This document shows, in pieces, positions 52,301 through 57,920 of a stretch of DNA of 64,000 nucleotides. Each line of letters opens with the position of its first letter. Position 1 is the first letter of the stretch. The translations under genes and the position numbers were made by a program. The notes beneath the pieces are model-generated. The model did not search any database. It saw only the letters and a list, made by a program, of their open reading frames with translations, and had not been told where the DNA came from. The stretch spans positions 3,439,001-3,503,000 of the forward strand of contig JAQFVV010006294.1 in NCBI GenBank assembly GCA_028023455.1. Direction: 5' to 3'. Origin of the DNA: Epiperipatus broadwayi (taxonomy: Eukaryota; Onychophora; Udeonychophora; Euonychophora; Peripatidae).

Positions 52301-55300
52301 TTGTTGGGGATCTTTAAATCAAAAGGGGTCCTCTTGTACTTAAACCCAAATTCCTATATGAAGTTATGTGAGAATGTGAAAGAGTAACATCTTTATTGAA
52401 TTATCAATTTGTAGTAATTGATAGTTTCTTAGTAACATCAAAAGTTAAAGTGTTTCTCTATTTAATGGATGTTATCTCCTTATGTCTATATAATAAAATC
52501 CATATAAATATTTAATTCAACATATACATATTTTAAAAAGCATTTTTAAAATATTTATATTATATAAAATAATTTTCTGTTTTTAGAATGGTTTAACACC
52601 ATTACATGTTGCAGCTCACTATGACCATGTTAATGTTGCCTTGCTATTATTAGATAAAGGTGCTTCTCCGCATGCTGCTGCTAAGGTAACATTTGGAAAA
52701 AAATATTAATCTAATTAAAAACGATTATTACTTATTATAAGATGTTGACTTCTTTTTTTTTTTTTGTTTAGAATTTTTTTTATAAATCAATTATTTTATT
52801 TTAATTTTAGAATGGATATACTCCTTTGCATATTGCTGCAAAAAAGAATCAAATGGACATTGCTACTACTTTGTTGGAGTATGGCGCAAAACCCAATGCT
52901 GAATCAAAGGTTTGATAATCTAGAGTTCATTTTTGTTTAATTTGACTACTTGAATACTTTTGTATTTTAAGTATTTAATTTTCTATTTTAGGCTGGATTT
53001 ACTCCCTTACATTTGTCTTCTCAAGAAGGACATACGGACATGGCATCCCTTTTAATAGAGCATCACGCTGATGTTAATGCTAAAGCTAAGGTCAGATTTT
53101 AAGCGATTACTATTGTTAAATTGTTTATTGTTCATTGTATAATTTTTCTGAATTAAATATATTTATTTTTTAGAATGGTCTTACCCCGTTACATCTTTGT
53201 GCGCAAGAAGATCGTGTAAATGTTGCAGCTATTTTGGTTAAAAATGGAGCTGAAATTGATCCTACAACAAAAGTAATATTTTTGAAAATAAATAATATTT
53301 ATATATAAAAATTAGGAAAAAGTTAAGTTTATTACAATAATAAATTTTAATTTTTTCTCTCTCATTGTATATTGCAGGCGGGCTACACTCCTTTGCATGT
53401 AGCATGTCACTTTGGTCAGATCAACATGATACGGTTTCTGCTACAGCATAATGCCAATGTCAACGCTGTTACAGCTGTTAGTATAGCCATTTTTTTATTT
53501 TATTTTACGCATAAATATTTATGTTGTATATTTTATTATTGTTAATATTTTATAATGAACTTTAAAATTACTACTATTAATTGTGTTAGAGTATAGGAAA
53601 CACAGACTTGGTTAATTTTTTTATTGTTTCATCTAGCATTTATCTATCAGTGCTTCTTTTGAATTAATTTACTTGCTATCTATCAAAAATATGTGTGTGT
53701 GTCTGTATACATAATAAATTATTTGTTAAAAAAATGATTATCTTTATATAGAAAGAGAGAGGAAGAGAGAAATGTGAAACTATAAATCATTAGATTGACT
53801 ATCCAATCAATTTTAGTTTACATGATCATGAATGATTATGTGATATAACTTTTAAAATAATATTTTTTTTAATATATATATATTATTTAGTTATTTTTGT
53901 GATTTTCAATTCTTGTCAGATGTCTGTAGGATGAAAGGTGCTCCAAATTTAATCCAATTTTCTTTTTTTACATGTCTTTTATAATACTTTGAGAGTGACT
54001 TTAGGACTTCAGTTTTTTATCTGTTGTTTTTCTCTTCTAGCAGTATGTTCAGTGCAATTTCATTTCAAACTTTTAATTCTTTTAGTAATATCAGTGATAC
54101 TTGTTTTTTTTCTCATCTATGCATTTTGTTTTAAATCCCTCCTTGTTAATCATCACATACCTCTTCCTCACATATCATATTATAATAATACACTAGTTAG
54201 CATTTCATCTCTATAATGATTTATCTCTATTATATCTTTTGATATTAATTTAATTATTATTCTTTAAGAAAATTTTGTATTGCTTTGATCTTAGAACAAG
54301 ATATTTAAAATTCATGCTAAAAAAAGTAATGTTACAGGACCAGATTAAGAACCATGTGCAAAATGTGTCAGATGAAATTAACCAAAAAATAGGTTTCATG
54401 TATCTGAAATTATAATTTGCATACGAAAGATTTTTCTTTTTATACACATATATTTAAAACTGCTCTAATGTAATGTTTATTATTTTGTATATAAATGCTT
54501 TTAAAACCAGTAAAATGTTTTATTAAAATTAAAAAAAAAAAAATGTTAGTAGATTACCACAATTTAATCATTTCTTTAAAAAACCAGATTTCAGTAAGCA
54601 TTCATATTAGTTTCATTATGAGTCATGCCAAAACTGCTGATTTATTTTTTAGTTTTGCTATTATTTGTTTTTAATGACACCATGTTTGAATTGTAATAAC
54701 AGAATTAATTTATAAACATTTTGTGTGTATGCATATATATATATATGCATATATATATATGCTGGTTGTTTCAAAAGTTGCATCCAGAGTGAAAGGGTTT
54801 GGTTTGACTTCTGGGGTGATGGATAGTTGTGATATGCTTGAGCTAAGTGAAACATGTATTAAGATAGGAATAAAATTTGAATATATATATATATATAAAT
54901 TGCAACACCATAGCCGTCAGCAATCTGTTGACATAAGAGCACTGCAATTAACCACTAAAAAGACTTCTATTGTAATGAAGTTGGCTTAAAACTTCTAGGC
55001 AGATTTAATTTCAAATTCTTTTAATCATAACTTTTATTCATAATCTGATTATAAGATTTTAGACAAGAATAGTAAATAATGGATCCCATTTATTGCCAAA
55101 TTGCAATATTGTCTTGACAGCACATTGCTGATATTCTACTGATTTGTTTAAGTATGAGTCTGTGATAATATAATTTACATATAATAATTAATAAGCTGTT
55201 GGCACTTATGGAGTAATACAAAAAAAAAAAAAAGATTCTGTGATCACAATTAAGATTGTATTATTATAGATGATTCTAATGGAATGTCATGCATAAATAC

Positions 55301-57920
55301 ATCAACTTGATGATATCTAATGATCTTAATATACAAATACTATACAAACTAAGAAGTGATGATGTCTGATTCATCTAGTCCTTTTCAGAATCATCAGCTG
55401 AAAATGGAAACTAACTAGTTCCAGGATAATCTCCCACCTTGTTTGTAACCTTTTTTTATATATATCAAATATCTTTTCCATAGCTTCCTAAGTGAAACAG
55501 TGAAAGAGAAGATATTCTTTCCATTGTTTTTATCTAAGAATTTATATAAATTATTTTCTATCTGATGATAAATTCACTGACTAGGGAAAAGAATTACAAT
55601 CATTTGATTATACTAATCTTAATTGTTTTAGTTTTAACACAATAGCTATTATAAATATAATATATTAATTTTTTTTTTAAATAAATTATTATTTTTTCAT
55701 TTATTAGCTGCTCTTTTACTAGTATTTTAAAACATAAATAATATTATGAAAACATATGTATGAATTTTATATATTTATTATTTTCAATAGTTTATGATTT
55801 TCATTAAGTTAAAATGATAAATAACAGAATGGTTTTGCTATTAAAACATAATGAATTTGCTCTCACTATTAGATATGAATAAACAGTTTTCTAGAAAGAG
55901 TTTGGTGATTGTTTGACTAAACAAAATAATAAATAATCAAATGTTTTATAATTGGAAATTTGTAAGTTCAAAGGACCGAAATAAGTATCTTGAACTCCAG
56001 AGTCTGTCACTACACCAAACTATATGGGATAACAAAATAATGATAAACTAGGAATGGAAATATTACATGTGATAAAAATTGGTTGGATTGCAATATATTG
56101 TATAGTATTAATTTAAATAAAAGAAATTGCACATGTGTTCTTTAAATATTTTATTTACATTTTGCATTTAAATATTTGATTGTGTTGCTTTAGTCTTATG
56201 ATTATGTCAACATTTAAATTTAGAGGATTGCTTTAGATGTAAGTATAATTACCATGCAATAATCAACTGCATTTGAAGTTTTTATTTAGGAACTTTTAAA
56301 ATAGTCTTCCATCTTATAAATTATTAGAAAATGTGAAATGTTATGTAGTTTTATTACTACTTGTTATTGTATCATTTTAGATATTAAGCAGCTAAAATAA
56401 ATTATATTAAAGGGGTCACAAATAATAGTATGATATACAAATTATGTCAAGTTATTCTACCTGCCTTAAGATATTAGACATATATTAAGTAATAATTGCA
56501 ATGATTTCTTTAATTAGATTTTAAGAGTATTAATCTCTTTCAAAGGATTGGTTTCTGTATTTATATATATATCTGTCTTTTTGTTTTTATAATCTTCTTT
56601 CAATTTGTTTTATTATACATTTTGATGATTCTTTTAAAGGTGATTTTAAGTGCACTGAATATTTTCTGGGAAAGTAAAGTTATTGCTAGGGAATTTAACT
56701 ACTATATCAGGCTGGACATCTGTAAATATCTTGGCAGACTAATTTTCACGCTATATTTGTTTATAAAATATTTATTGTCTAAAATTATTGAACTTTTCTG
56801 AGGTGTACTATTTTGATATTATTTCTTGGCTAATTATTTTTTTAATTCTGATATTAAAAATTTACTTTAAATAATTTAGCCATAATTGTTTGCATATTTT
56901 TATAGTATTGGATTGTTTATTAGCGTTGAATATGTTTTCCACTTTGTTAATTATATTTCACTCTCTTTTAATAATTGTGAATTTTGTTATTATAATGCAA
57001 AATATGATGATTTACTTCAACAACCATTAGACAAATATATTGCAATTAAAAATAATATTTCAGCTTGAAAGAAGATAAATACAAATATAGTTTTAAGAGA
57101 GCCTCTCTCCTCTATAATTATAGATATAATCTTATAAACTTGACATTTCTAATAGTCATTCATATTTTACATCAGAATAATTAATGCTATCCCCCCCCCA
57201 TCCCAATGAAACAATTAAACCATAATGAGATAGCTATAAAAAAGTAGATGAACTATATGATATTGATAACATTATAATAATTATCATTATAATAAACTAG
57301 AATGGCAGACTGCAGTTCAAGGTTTATCAATCGCAACTCAGCTGTCACTTTTAATGCTCAAATTTCTTACGAACTCATGAGCAATAAACCATTCAATTTT
57401 TTTTTTTTTTTTTGTAAGTAGACTTTGAAAACTATGTTATTTAGAAAGTTGTAGTTTTCTTTCTGTCATAGATTATTTTCTAATATCAAATAATTTTATG
57501 CATTGGCCAGTCATTAGTTTTATTATTATTATTTTTTAGCTTGGTTATACTCCTCTCCATCAAGCTGCCCAGCAAGGGCATACTTTAATTATAAATCTTC
57601 TTCTTCAACATAAGGCATCACCCAATGCTGTTACTAATGTAAGTTCAAAAATCTTAATGTTTTTTTGTCTATATTTACATGTTTACAAAAAAAATCATTA
57701 TAATTATTGTTGATTCTTTTTTCCCCCATTTTATAGCAAGGACAAACTGCTTTGTCCATTGCACAACGTCTTGGTTACATCTCAGTTGTCGAAACACTAA
57801 AAATTGTAACCGAAACAACAGTTACAACGACGACAACAACTATTACCGAGGAAAAATATAAGGTTGTGTCTCCTGAAACCATGCAAGAGGTTTTCATAAG
57901 TGATTCCGAAGATGAAGGTG
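13228..57920 (+). CDS. Ank2: Ankyrin, membrane-binding domain (ANK repeats 2-24), partial gene
   Basis: Ankyrins link integral membrane proteins to the spectrin-actin skeleton through an N-terminal array of 24 ANK repeats, then ZU5-ZU5-UPA and a death domain. Eighteen exons here splice in one frame to 23 repeats of mostly 33 residues with the 'G-TPLH-AA--GH' consensus, followed by a Thr-rich linker ('[13 protein letters not shown]') and an acidic 'DSEDEG' stretch. Repeat-specific signatures fix the register: '[14 protein letters not shown]' is repeat 2, 'RLPALHIAA' repeat 6, 'HVAAHCGH' repeat 11, '[11 protein letters not shown]' repeat 24. The short fifth repeat (29 residues) is also typical. 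Repeat 1 and everything after the linker are outside the window or unseen. The linker resembles arthropod Ank2, so the symbol is a best guess; ankyrin itself is near certain. All internal introns are phase 0; the last donor is phase 1. Confidence 0.95.
14211..14570 (+). mobile_element. SINE-like block carrying a hammerhead ribozyme candidate
   Basis: About 360 bp stand out by higher G+C in an A+T-rich intron. No tRNA promoter boxes were seen. The block contains a hammerhead-like core at 14427-14470 (separate entry). Short dispersed elements with such ribozymes are known in animals, for example schistosome SINEs and Penelope-derived retrozymes, so a ribozyme-bearing SINE is the best reading. 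Its ends are approximate and no second copy was found in the window. Confidence 0.45.
14427..14470 (+). ncRNA. Type I hammerhead ribozyme candidate
   Basis: The conserved core CTGATGA (14433-14439) and GAAAC (14453-14457) flank a short stem II, GGC/GCC closing a CACAA loop. After GAAAC comes TAGTC: A-U and C-G form a two-base-pair stem III with a TA loop, and the next C is the expected cleavage nucleotide. The six bases after it, TGGGGA, pair with TCCTCA just before the core as stem I (one G-T wobble). This is the minimal-stem-III layout of retroelement hammerheads. A flaw is the A-A mismatch at the base of stem II where G-C is normal, so activity may be weak or lost. Confidence 0.6.
20640..21240. 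other. G+C-elevated block with 64-bp tandem repeat
   Basis: The block has markedly higher G+C than its surroundings. At 20668-20830 a unit of 64 bp is repeated about 2.5 times; the core GAGGTATTGCTAC occurs at 20698 and 20762, and the CCCCGATGA segment near 20691 and 20819. The minus strand is open over 20514-20891, giving a protein with the repeated '[13 protein letters not shown]'-like unit, but 64 is not a multiple of three, so the frame shifts between units and coding is doubtful. Likely a decayed mobile element of unknown class. Confidence 0.45.
23045..23143 (+). CDS. Ankyrin exon b: ANK repeat 3
   Basis: The 99-bp exon encodes [18 protein letters not shown] through NVQSQ, 33 residues. 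The acceptor ATTGTAG follows a long poly-T tract; the donor is GTAAGT. Only 92 bp separate it from the next exon, so exons b-e form a compact cluster after a 9.7-kb intron. Confidence 0.95.
23236..23334 (+). CDS. Ankyrin exon c: ANK repeat 4
   Basis: The 99-bp exon encodes [18 protein letters not shown] through SLATE. 'LYMAAQENH' is the signature of ankyrin repeat 4. The acceptor is TTTAAAG, an AAG site directly after poly-T; the donor is GTAATT. Confidence 0.95.
23480..23665 (+). CDS. Ankyrin exon d: ANK repeats 5 and 6
   Basis: The 186-bp exon encodes 62 residues: a short repeat 5 ([18 protein letters not shown], 29 residues ending DSRGK) and repeat 6 ([14 protein letters not shown] through DVTSK). 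The truncated fifth repeat is a conserved ankyrin feature, not damage. The acceptor is TTTTTAAG and the donor GTATAA. Its two repeats are not split by an intron. Confidence 0.95.
23772..23870 (+). CDS. Ankyrin exon e: ANK repeat 7
   Basis: The 99-bp exon encodes [18 protein letters not shown] through NYAAR. The acceptor is CACATTAG and the donor GTAAGC. It lies 106 bp after exon d and is followed by a 6.2-kb intron. Confidence 0.95.
27439..28017 (+). CDS. Penelope-like retroelement, C-terminal GIY-YIG endonuclease region
   Basis: This is an uninterrupted 192-codon frame. Penelope-like elements encode a reverse transcriptase followed by a GIY-YIG nuclease that nicks target DNA. Residues 39-62 read like the linker before the nuclease ('[19 protein letters not shown]'). 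The nuclease has GVY at 71-73, a Cys-X2-Cys pair at 77-80, YIG at 89-91, Arg100 in 'LRTRLKQH', Gly-His at 120-121, Glu142 in 'RFLKENFYI' and Asn154 near the end. All the usual GIY-YIG positions are present. The ATG is only the first in the open frame; the reverse transcriptase expected upstream was not recognised, so the element is 5'-truncated or decayed. Confidence 0.75.
   Translation: MYHYYDIKIIYIYCIFKSKKYCYFLIRIKNICKKINNKFNIKLHPVYKKKKDLKKLINYNEKYDMLEAMKGVYMIKCLDCWNVGKSVSYIGNTKNKLRTRLKQHLSDKKSAIYFHKSKSGHINYKIELLETVINYKERFLKENFYIKEFKPYMNKKLIDFIKDKKLVTSLAKNRTFRNNYKVSLKKEKKFLY
28295..28333 (+). ncRNA. Degenerate hammerhead-like motif at Penelope-like element tail
   Basis: Some 280 bp after the GIY-YIG frame, CTTGAAA is followed by a six-base-pair stem (GGCTAT at about 28304 with ATAGTC at 28320-28325) and then GAAACGTT. 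GAAAC plus palindromic ACGT is the usual 3' half of Penelope-like hammerheads, whose tiny stem III works as a dimer. The 5' core (CTGATGA) has decayed and stem I could not be paired, so it is probably inactive. Confidence 0.4.
30103..30201 (+). CDS. Ankyrin exon f: ANK repeat 8
   Basis: The 99-bp exon encodes [18 protein letters not shown] through DAKTR. The acceptor is poly-T followed by TTTTTAG and the donor GTAATT. '[10 protein letters not shown]' matches ankyrin repeat 8. Confidence 0.95.
30314..30381. repeat. Perfect hairpin, 23-bp arms
   Basis: Positions 30314-30336 and 30359-30381 are perfect inverted copies separated by 22 bp, all A/T except one G-C pair. It sits in the 373-bp intron between exons f and g. 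It may be a MITE relic or chance growth of simple sequence. Confidence 0.7.
30575..30673 (+). CDS. Ankyrin exon g: ANK repeat 9
   Basis: The 99-bp exon encodes [18 protein letters not shown] through VAKTK. '[12 protein letters not shown]' is ankyrin repeat 9. The acceptor TATATAAAG lacks a pyrimidine tract right next to the AG; the donor is GTAAGT. Confidence 0.95.
30674..31546 (+). other. Intron g-h (873 bp)
   Basis: A+T-rich non-coding sequence with a poly-A run near 31381-31394; nothing else recognised. Confidence 0.8.
31547..31645 (+). CDS. Ankyrin exon h: ANK repeat 10
   Basis: The 99-bp exon encodes [18 protein letters not shown] through DDVTV. '[10 protein letters not shown]' identifies ankyrin repeat 10. 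The acceptor is CTCTTAG. The donor is GTTTGT, with T instead of A/G at intron position 3, so it is a weaker site than the others. Confidence 0.93.
31646..32957 (+). other. Intron h-i (1.3 kb)
   Basis: A+T-rich non-coding sequence with simple repeats. No further exon is expected, because the repeat register runs directly from repeat 10 to repeat 11. Confidence 0.85.
32958..33353 (+). CDS. Ankyrin exon i: ANK repeats 11-14
   Basis: The 396-bp exon encodes 132 residues, exactly four 33-residue repeats: [18 protein letters not shown]..., [18 protein letters not shown]..., [18 protein letters not shown]..., [18 protein letters not shown].... It is the largest exon here and noticeably richer in G+C than the intron background. 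The acceptor is TATTAAAG and the donor GTAAAT. The frame happens to stay open in both directions outside the exon, giving longer apparent frames (32943-33392 plus, 32960-33211 minus) that are not genes. Confidence 0.95.
34140..34470. other. G+C-elevated block, unidentified
   Basis: About 330 bp have higher G+C than the flanks and no open frame. No tRNA boxes, terminal repeats or target-site duplications were recognised. Probably a short interspersed element of unknown class. Confidence 0.3.
35220..35580 (-). pseudogene. Relic of LINE reverse transcriptase 3' end
   Basis: The sequence aligns by eye with the minus-strand LINE at 49.0-49.3 kb: CAAAAGCACT is followed in both by a similar 80-bp run, and 'AAATATCCAAATCTTAAAT' here corresponds to 'AAATGTCCAAATCTCAGAT' there. 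Heavily decayed with no usable frame. Confidence 0.55.
37252..37449 (+). CDS. Ankyrin exon j: ANK repeats 15 and 16
   Basis: The 198-bp exon encodes 66 residues: [18 protein letters not shown]... and [18 protein letters not shown]... ending TATTQ. Two full repeats are not split by an intron. The acceptor is ATAATAG and the donor GTAATC. Confidence 0.95.
37748..37846 (+). CDS. Ankyrin exon k: ANK repeat 17
   Basis: The 99-bp exon encodes [18 protein letters not shown] through DAQGK, the signature of ankyrin repeat 17. The acceptor is TTTACAG and the donor GTAATT. A 14.7-kb intron full of mobile DNA follows. Confidence 0.95.
38811..39147 (+). repeat. 5' LTR
   Basis: About 337 bp, starting TGTTATGG and ending CATAACC just before the primer-binding site. 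It lacks the palindromic insert found in the 3' LTR, which explains the length difference. Confidence 0.8.
39248..40446 (+). pseudogene. gag-protease region of LTR retrotransposon, broken
   Basis: The frame starts at the ATG at 39248 and stops after 23 codons, then continues open from about 39320 to 39679 as a retrotransposon capsid-like region ending in a frameshift. A nucleocapsid follows with a CX2CX3HX4C finger ('[13 protein letters not shown]') and a standard CX2CX4HX4C knuckle ('[14 protein letters not shown]', about 39879-39920). An aspartic protease is recognised by '[12 protein letters not shown]' near 40156-40193 and continues after a one-base frame change through 40446. At least one stop and two frameshifts make it non-functional. 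Confidence 0.75.
40550..41150 (+). pseudogene. CEP290-like coiled-coil cDNA fragment captured in LTR element
   Basis: Where pol should be, the + frame from 40550 reads a charged coiled-coil protein instead. It begins '[20 protein letters not shown]' then 'SDFRKKK', followed by '[17 protein letters not shown]', then a second part with '[19 protein letters not shown]' and '[13 protein letters not shown]' and 'SPTLEKMLY'. The order and spacing of 'LG--PK---DLS-FR--K', 'EEER-LKK', 'MKEILQ-IKE' and 'SLE-L' match one region of the ciliary protein CEP290 as I remember it. Three in-frame stops (40679, 40724, 40889) and a frameshift near 41008 show decay. No intron is visible within it, as expected of copied mRNA. 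CEP290 is a transition-zone protein of cilia; identification is from memory of the family. Confidence 0.6.
41372..41821 (+). repeat. 3' LTR with palindromic insert
   Basis: About 450 bp, starting TGTTATGG and ending CATAACA. It aligns with the 5' LTR at both ends but contains an extra inverted repeat in the middle (41469-41676). Confidence 0.75.
41469..41676. repeat. Palindrome of two hammerhead-like tails, head to head
   Basis: The left arm (about 41469-41582) is the near-perfect reverse complement of the right arm (about 41583-41676). Each arm, read outward from the centre, gives CTGAAGAAGAC, a short gap, GTCGAAAC and then the same A+T-rich tail ending TTGATGAGTTTA. The left arm carries an additional copy of the CTGAAGAAGACTGCTA segment. 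CTGANGA...GAAAC is the hammerhead ribozyme core pattern seen in Penelope-like tails. The insert is present in the 3' LTR and absent from the 5' LTR. Confidence 0.7.
42461..43659. mobile_element. Pogo/Tigger-like MITE nested in the outer element
   Basis: The left end (TA)CACCCGGGTCTTTTTTTACG and the right end read in reverse, (TA)CAACTGGGTCTCGTTTTACA, are imperfect inverted repeats of about 25 bp flanked by TA. The ends, rich in 'TTTTACGCGA'-like and 'GAACCTA' motifs, look like pogo/Tigger termini. No transposase frame is present. Confidence 0.65.
42748..43217 (+). repeat. Tandem duplication, 2 x 235 bp
   Basis: Two nearly identical 235-bp copies lie head to tail (TTTGTTCAAACATTGTGTGT at 42751 and 42986; GTTGTCACCAGAAA at the end of both). 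They differ at only a few bases. It is internal to the pogo-like MITE. Confidence 0.9.
44547..45648. mobile_element. DNA transposon with 8-bp target-site duplication
   Basis: The element 44555-45640 has inverted termini of about 50 bp: GGTTGTTTTCTCTTAGCATG at 44555 and its reverse complement ending at 45640, continuing with a few mismatches. It is flanked on both sides by an identical 8-bp duplication, AATTAAAA (44547-44554 and 45641-45648). Eight-bp duplications occur in hAT, P and Merlin elements; the GG start does not fit the usual hAT CA. No transposase is present. It contains a 68-bp minisatellite. Confidence 0.8.
44765..45010 (+). repeat. Minisatellite, ~68-bp unit, 3-4 copies
   Basis: The units begin AAAACAACATTGTGGCCACG or close variants at 44798, 44859, 44928 and 44996 (spacing 61, 69 and 68 bp), with a partial unit before the first. 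The shared tail is TTTTAACAAGAATAAAAAGA. It lies within the 8-bp-duplication transposon. Confidence 0.8.
45890..46660 (+). pseudogene. Penelope-like retroelement relic (RT end plus GIY-YIG)
   Basis: From about 45930 the + strand reads '[11 protein letters not shown]', then the frame 45988-46233 follows the conserved end of the Penelope-like reverse transcriptase ('[14 protein letters not shown]' in place of the 'TGRYLH' region). After a disrupted gap, 46384-46598 gives a GIY-YIG-like nuclease with '[13 protein letters not shown]' (YFG for YIG), 'LSQHK--CKRA', 'GHTF' and '[16 protein letters not shown]', the last holding the catalytic Glu position. Stops and frame changes break it. It is a different lineage from the 27.4-kb copy. 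Confidence 0.65.
46711..46745 (+). ncRNA. Degenerate hammerhead-like motif after Penelope-like relic
   Basis: Just after the GIY-YIG relic, a perfect six-base stem GATATC (46719-46724) with GATATC (46733-46738) is followed directly by GAAA (46739-46742). This is the stem II-GAAA arrangement of a hammerhead; the 5' core has decayed to TGAATAT. Weak on its own, supported by its position. Confidence 0.3.
47742..48690. repeat. Long imperfect inverted repeat (~430-bp arms)
   Basis: The left arm (about 47742-48180), reverse-complemented, aligns with the right arm (about 48300-48690). Shared landmarks, in order on the right arm, are AGAAAGAATTCAAATAATGT, AAAAATGGATTT, GATTGATGAAGAG, TTGTGGGAT-TGGTATATT and finally GTAAAAATATTACAT. 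Divergence and small indels show age. No coding domain was identified in either arm. Confidence 0.7.
48880..51420 (-). pseudogene. Minus-strand LINE (endonuclease plus reverse transcriptase), near full length, decayed
   Basis: Read on the minus strand from 51420, a G+C-richer leader is followed by an apurinic-type endonuclease region ('[12 protein letters not shown]' near 51290, 'QIYAPKN' near 51010, 'VIGNF' near 50940). The reverse transcriptase is clearest in the open stretch 49809-49543: '[11 protein letters not shown]' (residues 6-16) and '[13 protein letters not shown]' (64-76). The catalytic FADD box is intact at 49494-49483. The thumb and C-terminal blocks continue to about 48900 ('[14 protein letters not shown]', 'RDRKQN'-like). 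Many stops and frameshifts; no active product. RTE-like by motif, clade uncertain. Confidence 0.75.
52179..52484. mobile_element. MITE with ~80-bp inverted arms, next to ankyrin exon
   Basis: The element 52183-52480 has long inverted arms: AGGAGATAACATCTATTAAA at 52183 and its near-perfect reverse complement ending at 52480, the match running on for about 80 bp. It is flanked by TATG on both sides, a possible 4-bp target duplication in low-complexity sequence. It ends about 106 bp before exon l, so it forms part of the region holding the branch point. Confidence 0.75.
52587..52685 (+). CDS. Ankyrin exon l: ANK repeat 18
   Basis: The 99-bp exon encodes [18 protein letters not shown] through HAAAK. 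'[16 protein letters not shown]' matches repeat 18 of arthropod ankyrins. The acceptor is TTTTTAG and the donor GTAACA. It opens a compact five-exon cluster with introns of 82-125 bp. Confidence 0.95.
52811..52909 (+). CDS. Ankyrin exon m: ANK repeat 19
   Basis: The 99-bp exon encodes [18 protein letters not shown] through NAESK, the signature of repeat 19. The acceptor is ATTTTAG; the donor GTTTGA is weak, with T at position 3 and A at position 6. Confidence 0.94.
52992..53090 (+). CDS. Ankyrin exon n: ANK repeat 20
   Basis: The 99-bp exon encodes [18 protein letters not shown] through NAKAK. The acceptor is ATTTTAG and the donor GTCAGA. Its upstream intron is only 82 bp. Confidence 0.95.
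53174..53272 (+). CDS. Ankyrin exon o: ANK repeat 21
   Basis: The 99-bp exon encodes [18 protein letters not shown] through DPTTK. '[12 protein letters not shown]' is typical of repeat 21 in arthropod ankyrins. The acceptor is TTTTTTAG and the donor GTAATA. Confidence 0.95.
53378..53476 (+). CDS. Ankyrin exon p: ANK repeat 22
   Basis: The 99-bp exon encodes [18 protein letters not shown] through NAVTA. The acceptor is ATTGCAG and the donor GTTAGT. A 4.1-kb intron follows. Confidence 0.95.
53477..57539 (+). other. Intron p-q (4.1 kb)
   Basis: This intron holds a minus-strand LINE relic (53930-54230), a slightly G+C-richer unassigned block (54770-55010) between TA repeats, and otherwise A+T-rich sequence. 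No exon is missing from the repeat register (22 to 23). Confidence 0.8.
53930..54230 (-). pseudogene. LINE reverse transcriptase 3'-end relic
   Basis: On the minus strand one frame reads '[19 protein letters not shown]' then '[18 protein letters not shown]', the C-terminal block of the same LINE family seen at 1-1130 and 48.9-51.4 kb. Several stops; only the last part of the element is present. Confidence 0.6.
57540..57638 (+). CDS. Ankyrin exon q: ANK repeat 23
   Basis: The 99-bp exon encodes [18 protein letters not shown] through NAVTN. '[13 protein letters not shown]' is the signature of ankyrin repeat 23. The acceptor is TTTTTTAG and the donor GTAAGT; the next intron is 98 bp. Confidence 0.95.
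57737..57920 (+). CDS. Ankyrin exon r: ANK repeat 24 and linker to ZU5
   Basis: This exon encodes the last repeat ([21 protein letters not shown]) followed by a Thr-rich linker ('[18 protein letters not shown]'), 'SPETMQEVF' and acidic 'SDSEDEG'. The acceptor is TTTATAG. The donor GTGAGT at 57921 gives a 184-bp exon ending in phase 1; an alternative GTGGTG donor at 57918 would also be phase 1 and one residue shorter, but it is a poorer match. The frame reads through to a stop at 57965, which is intron sequence. The linker precedes the spectrin-binding ZU5 module. Confidence 0.92.

Larger units (their letters stand above)
37847..52586 (+). other. Intron k-l (14.7 kb), transposon-rich
   Basis: The repeat register goes directly from repeat 17 to repeat 18, so this whole stretch is intron. 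It contains an LTR retrotransposon, two nested TA-flanked DNA elements, an element with 8-bp target duplications, a Penelope-like relic, a long inverted repeat, a minus-strand LINE and a MITE, mostly inserted side by side rather than inside one another. Confidence 0.85.
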
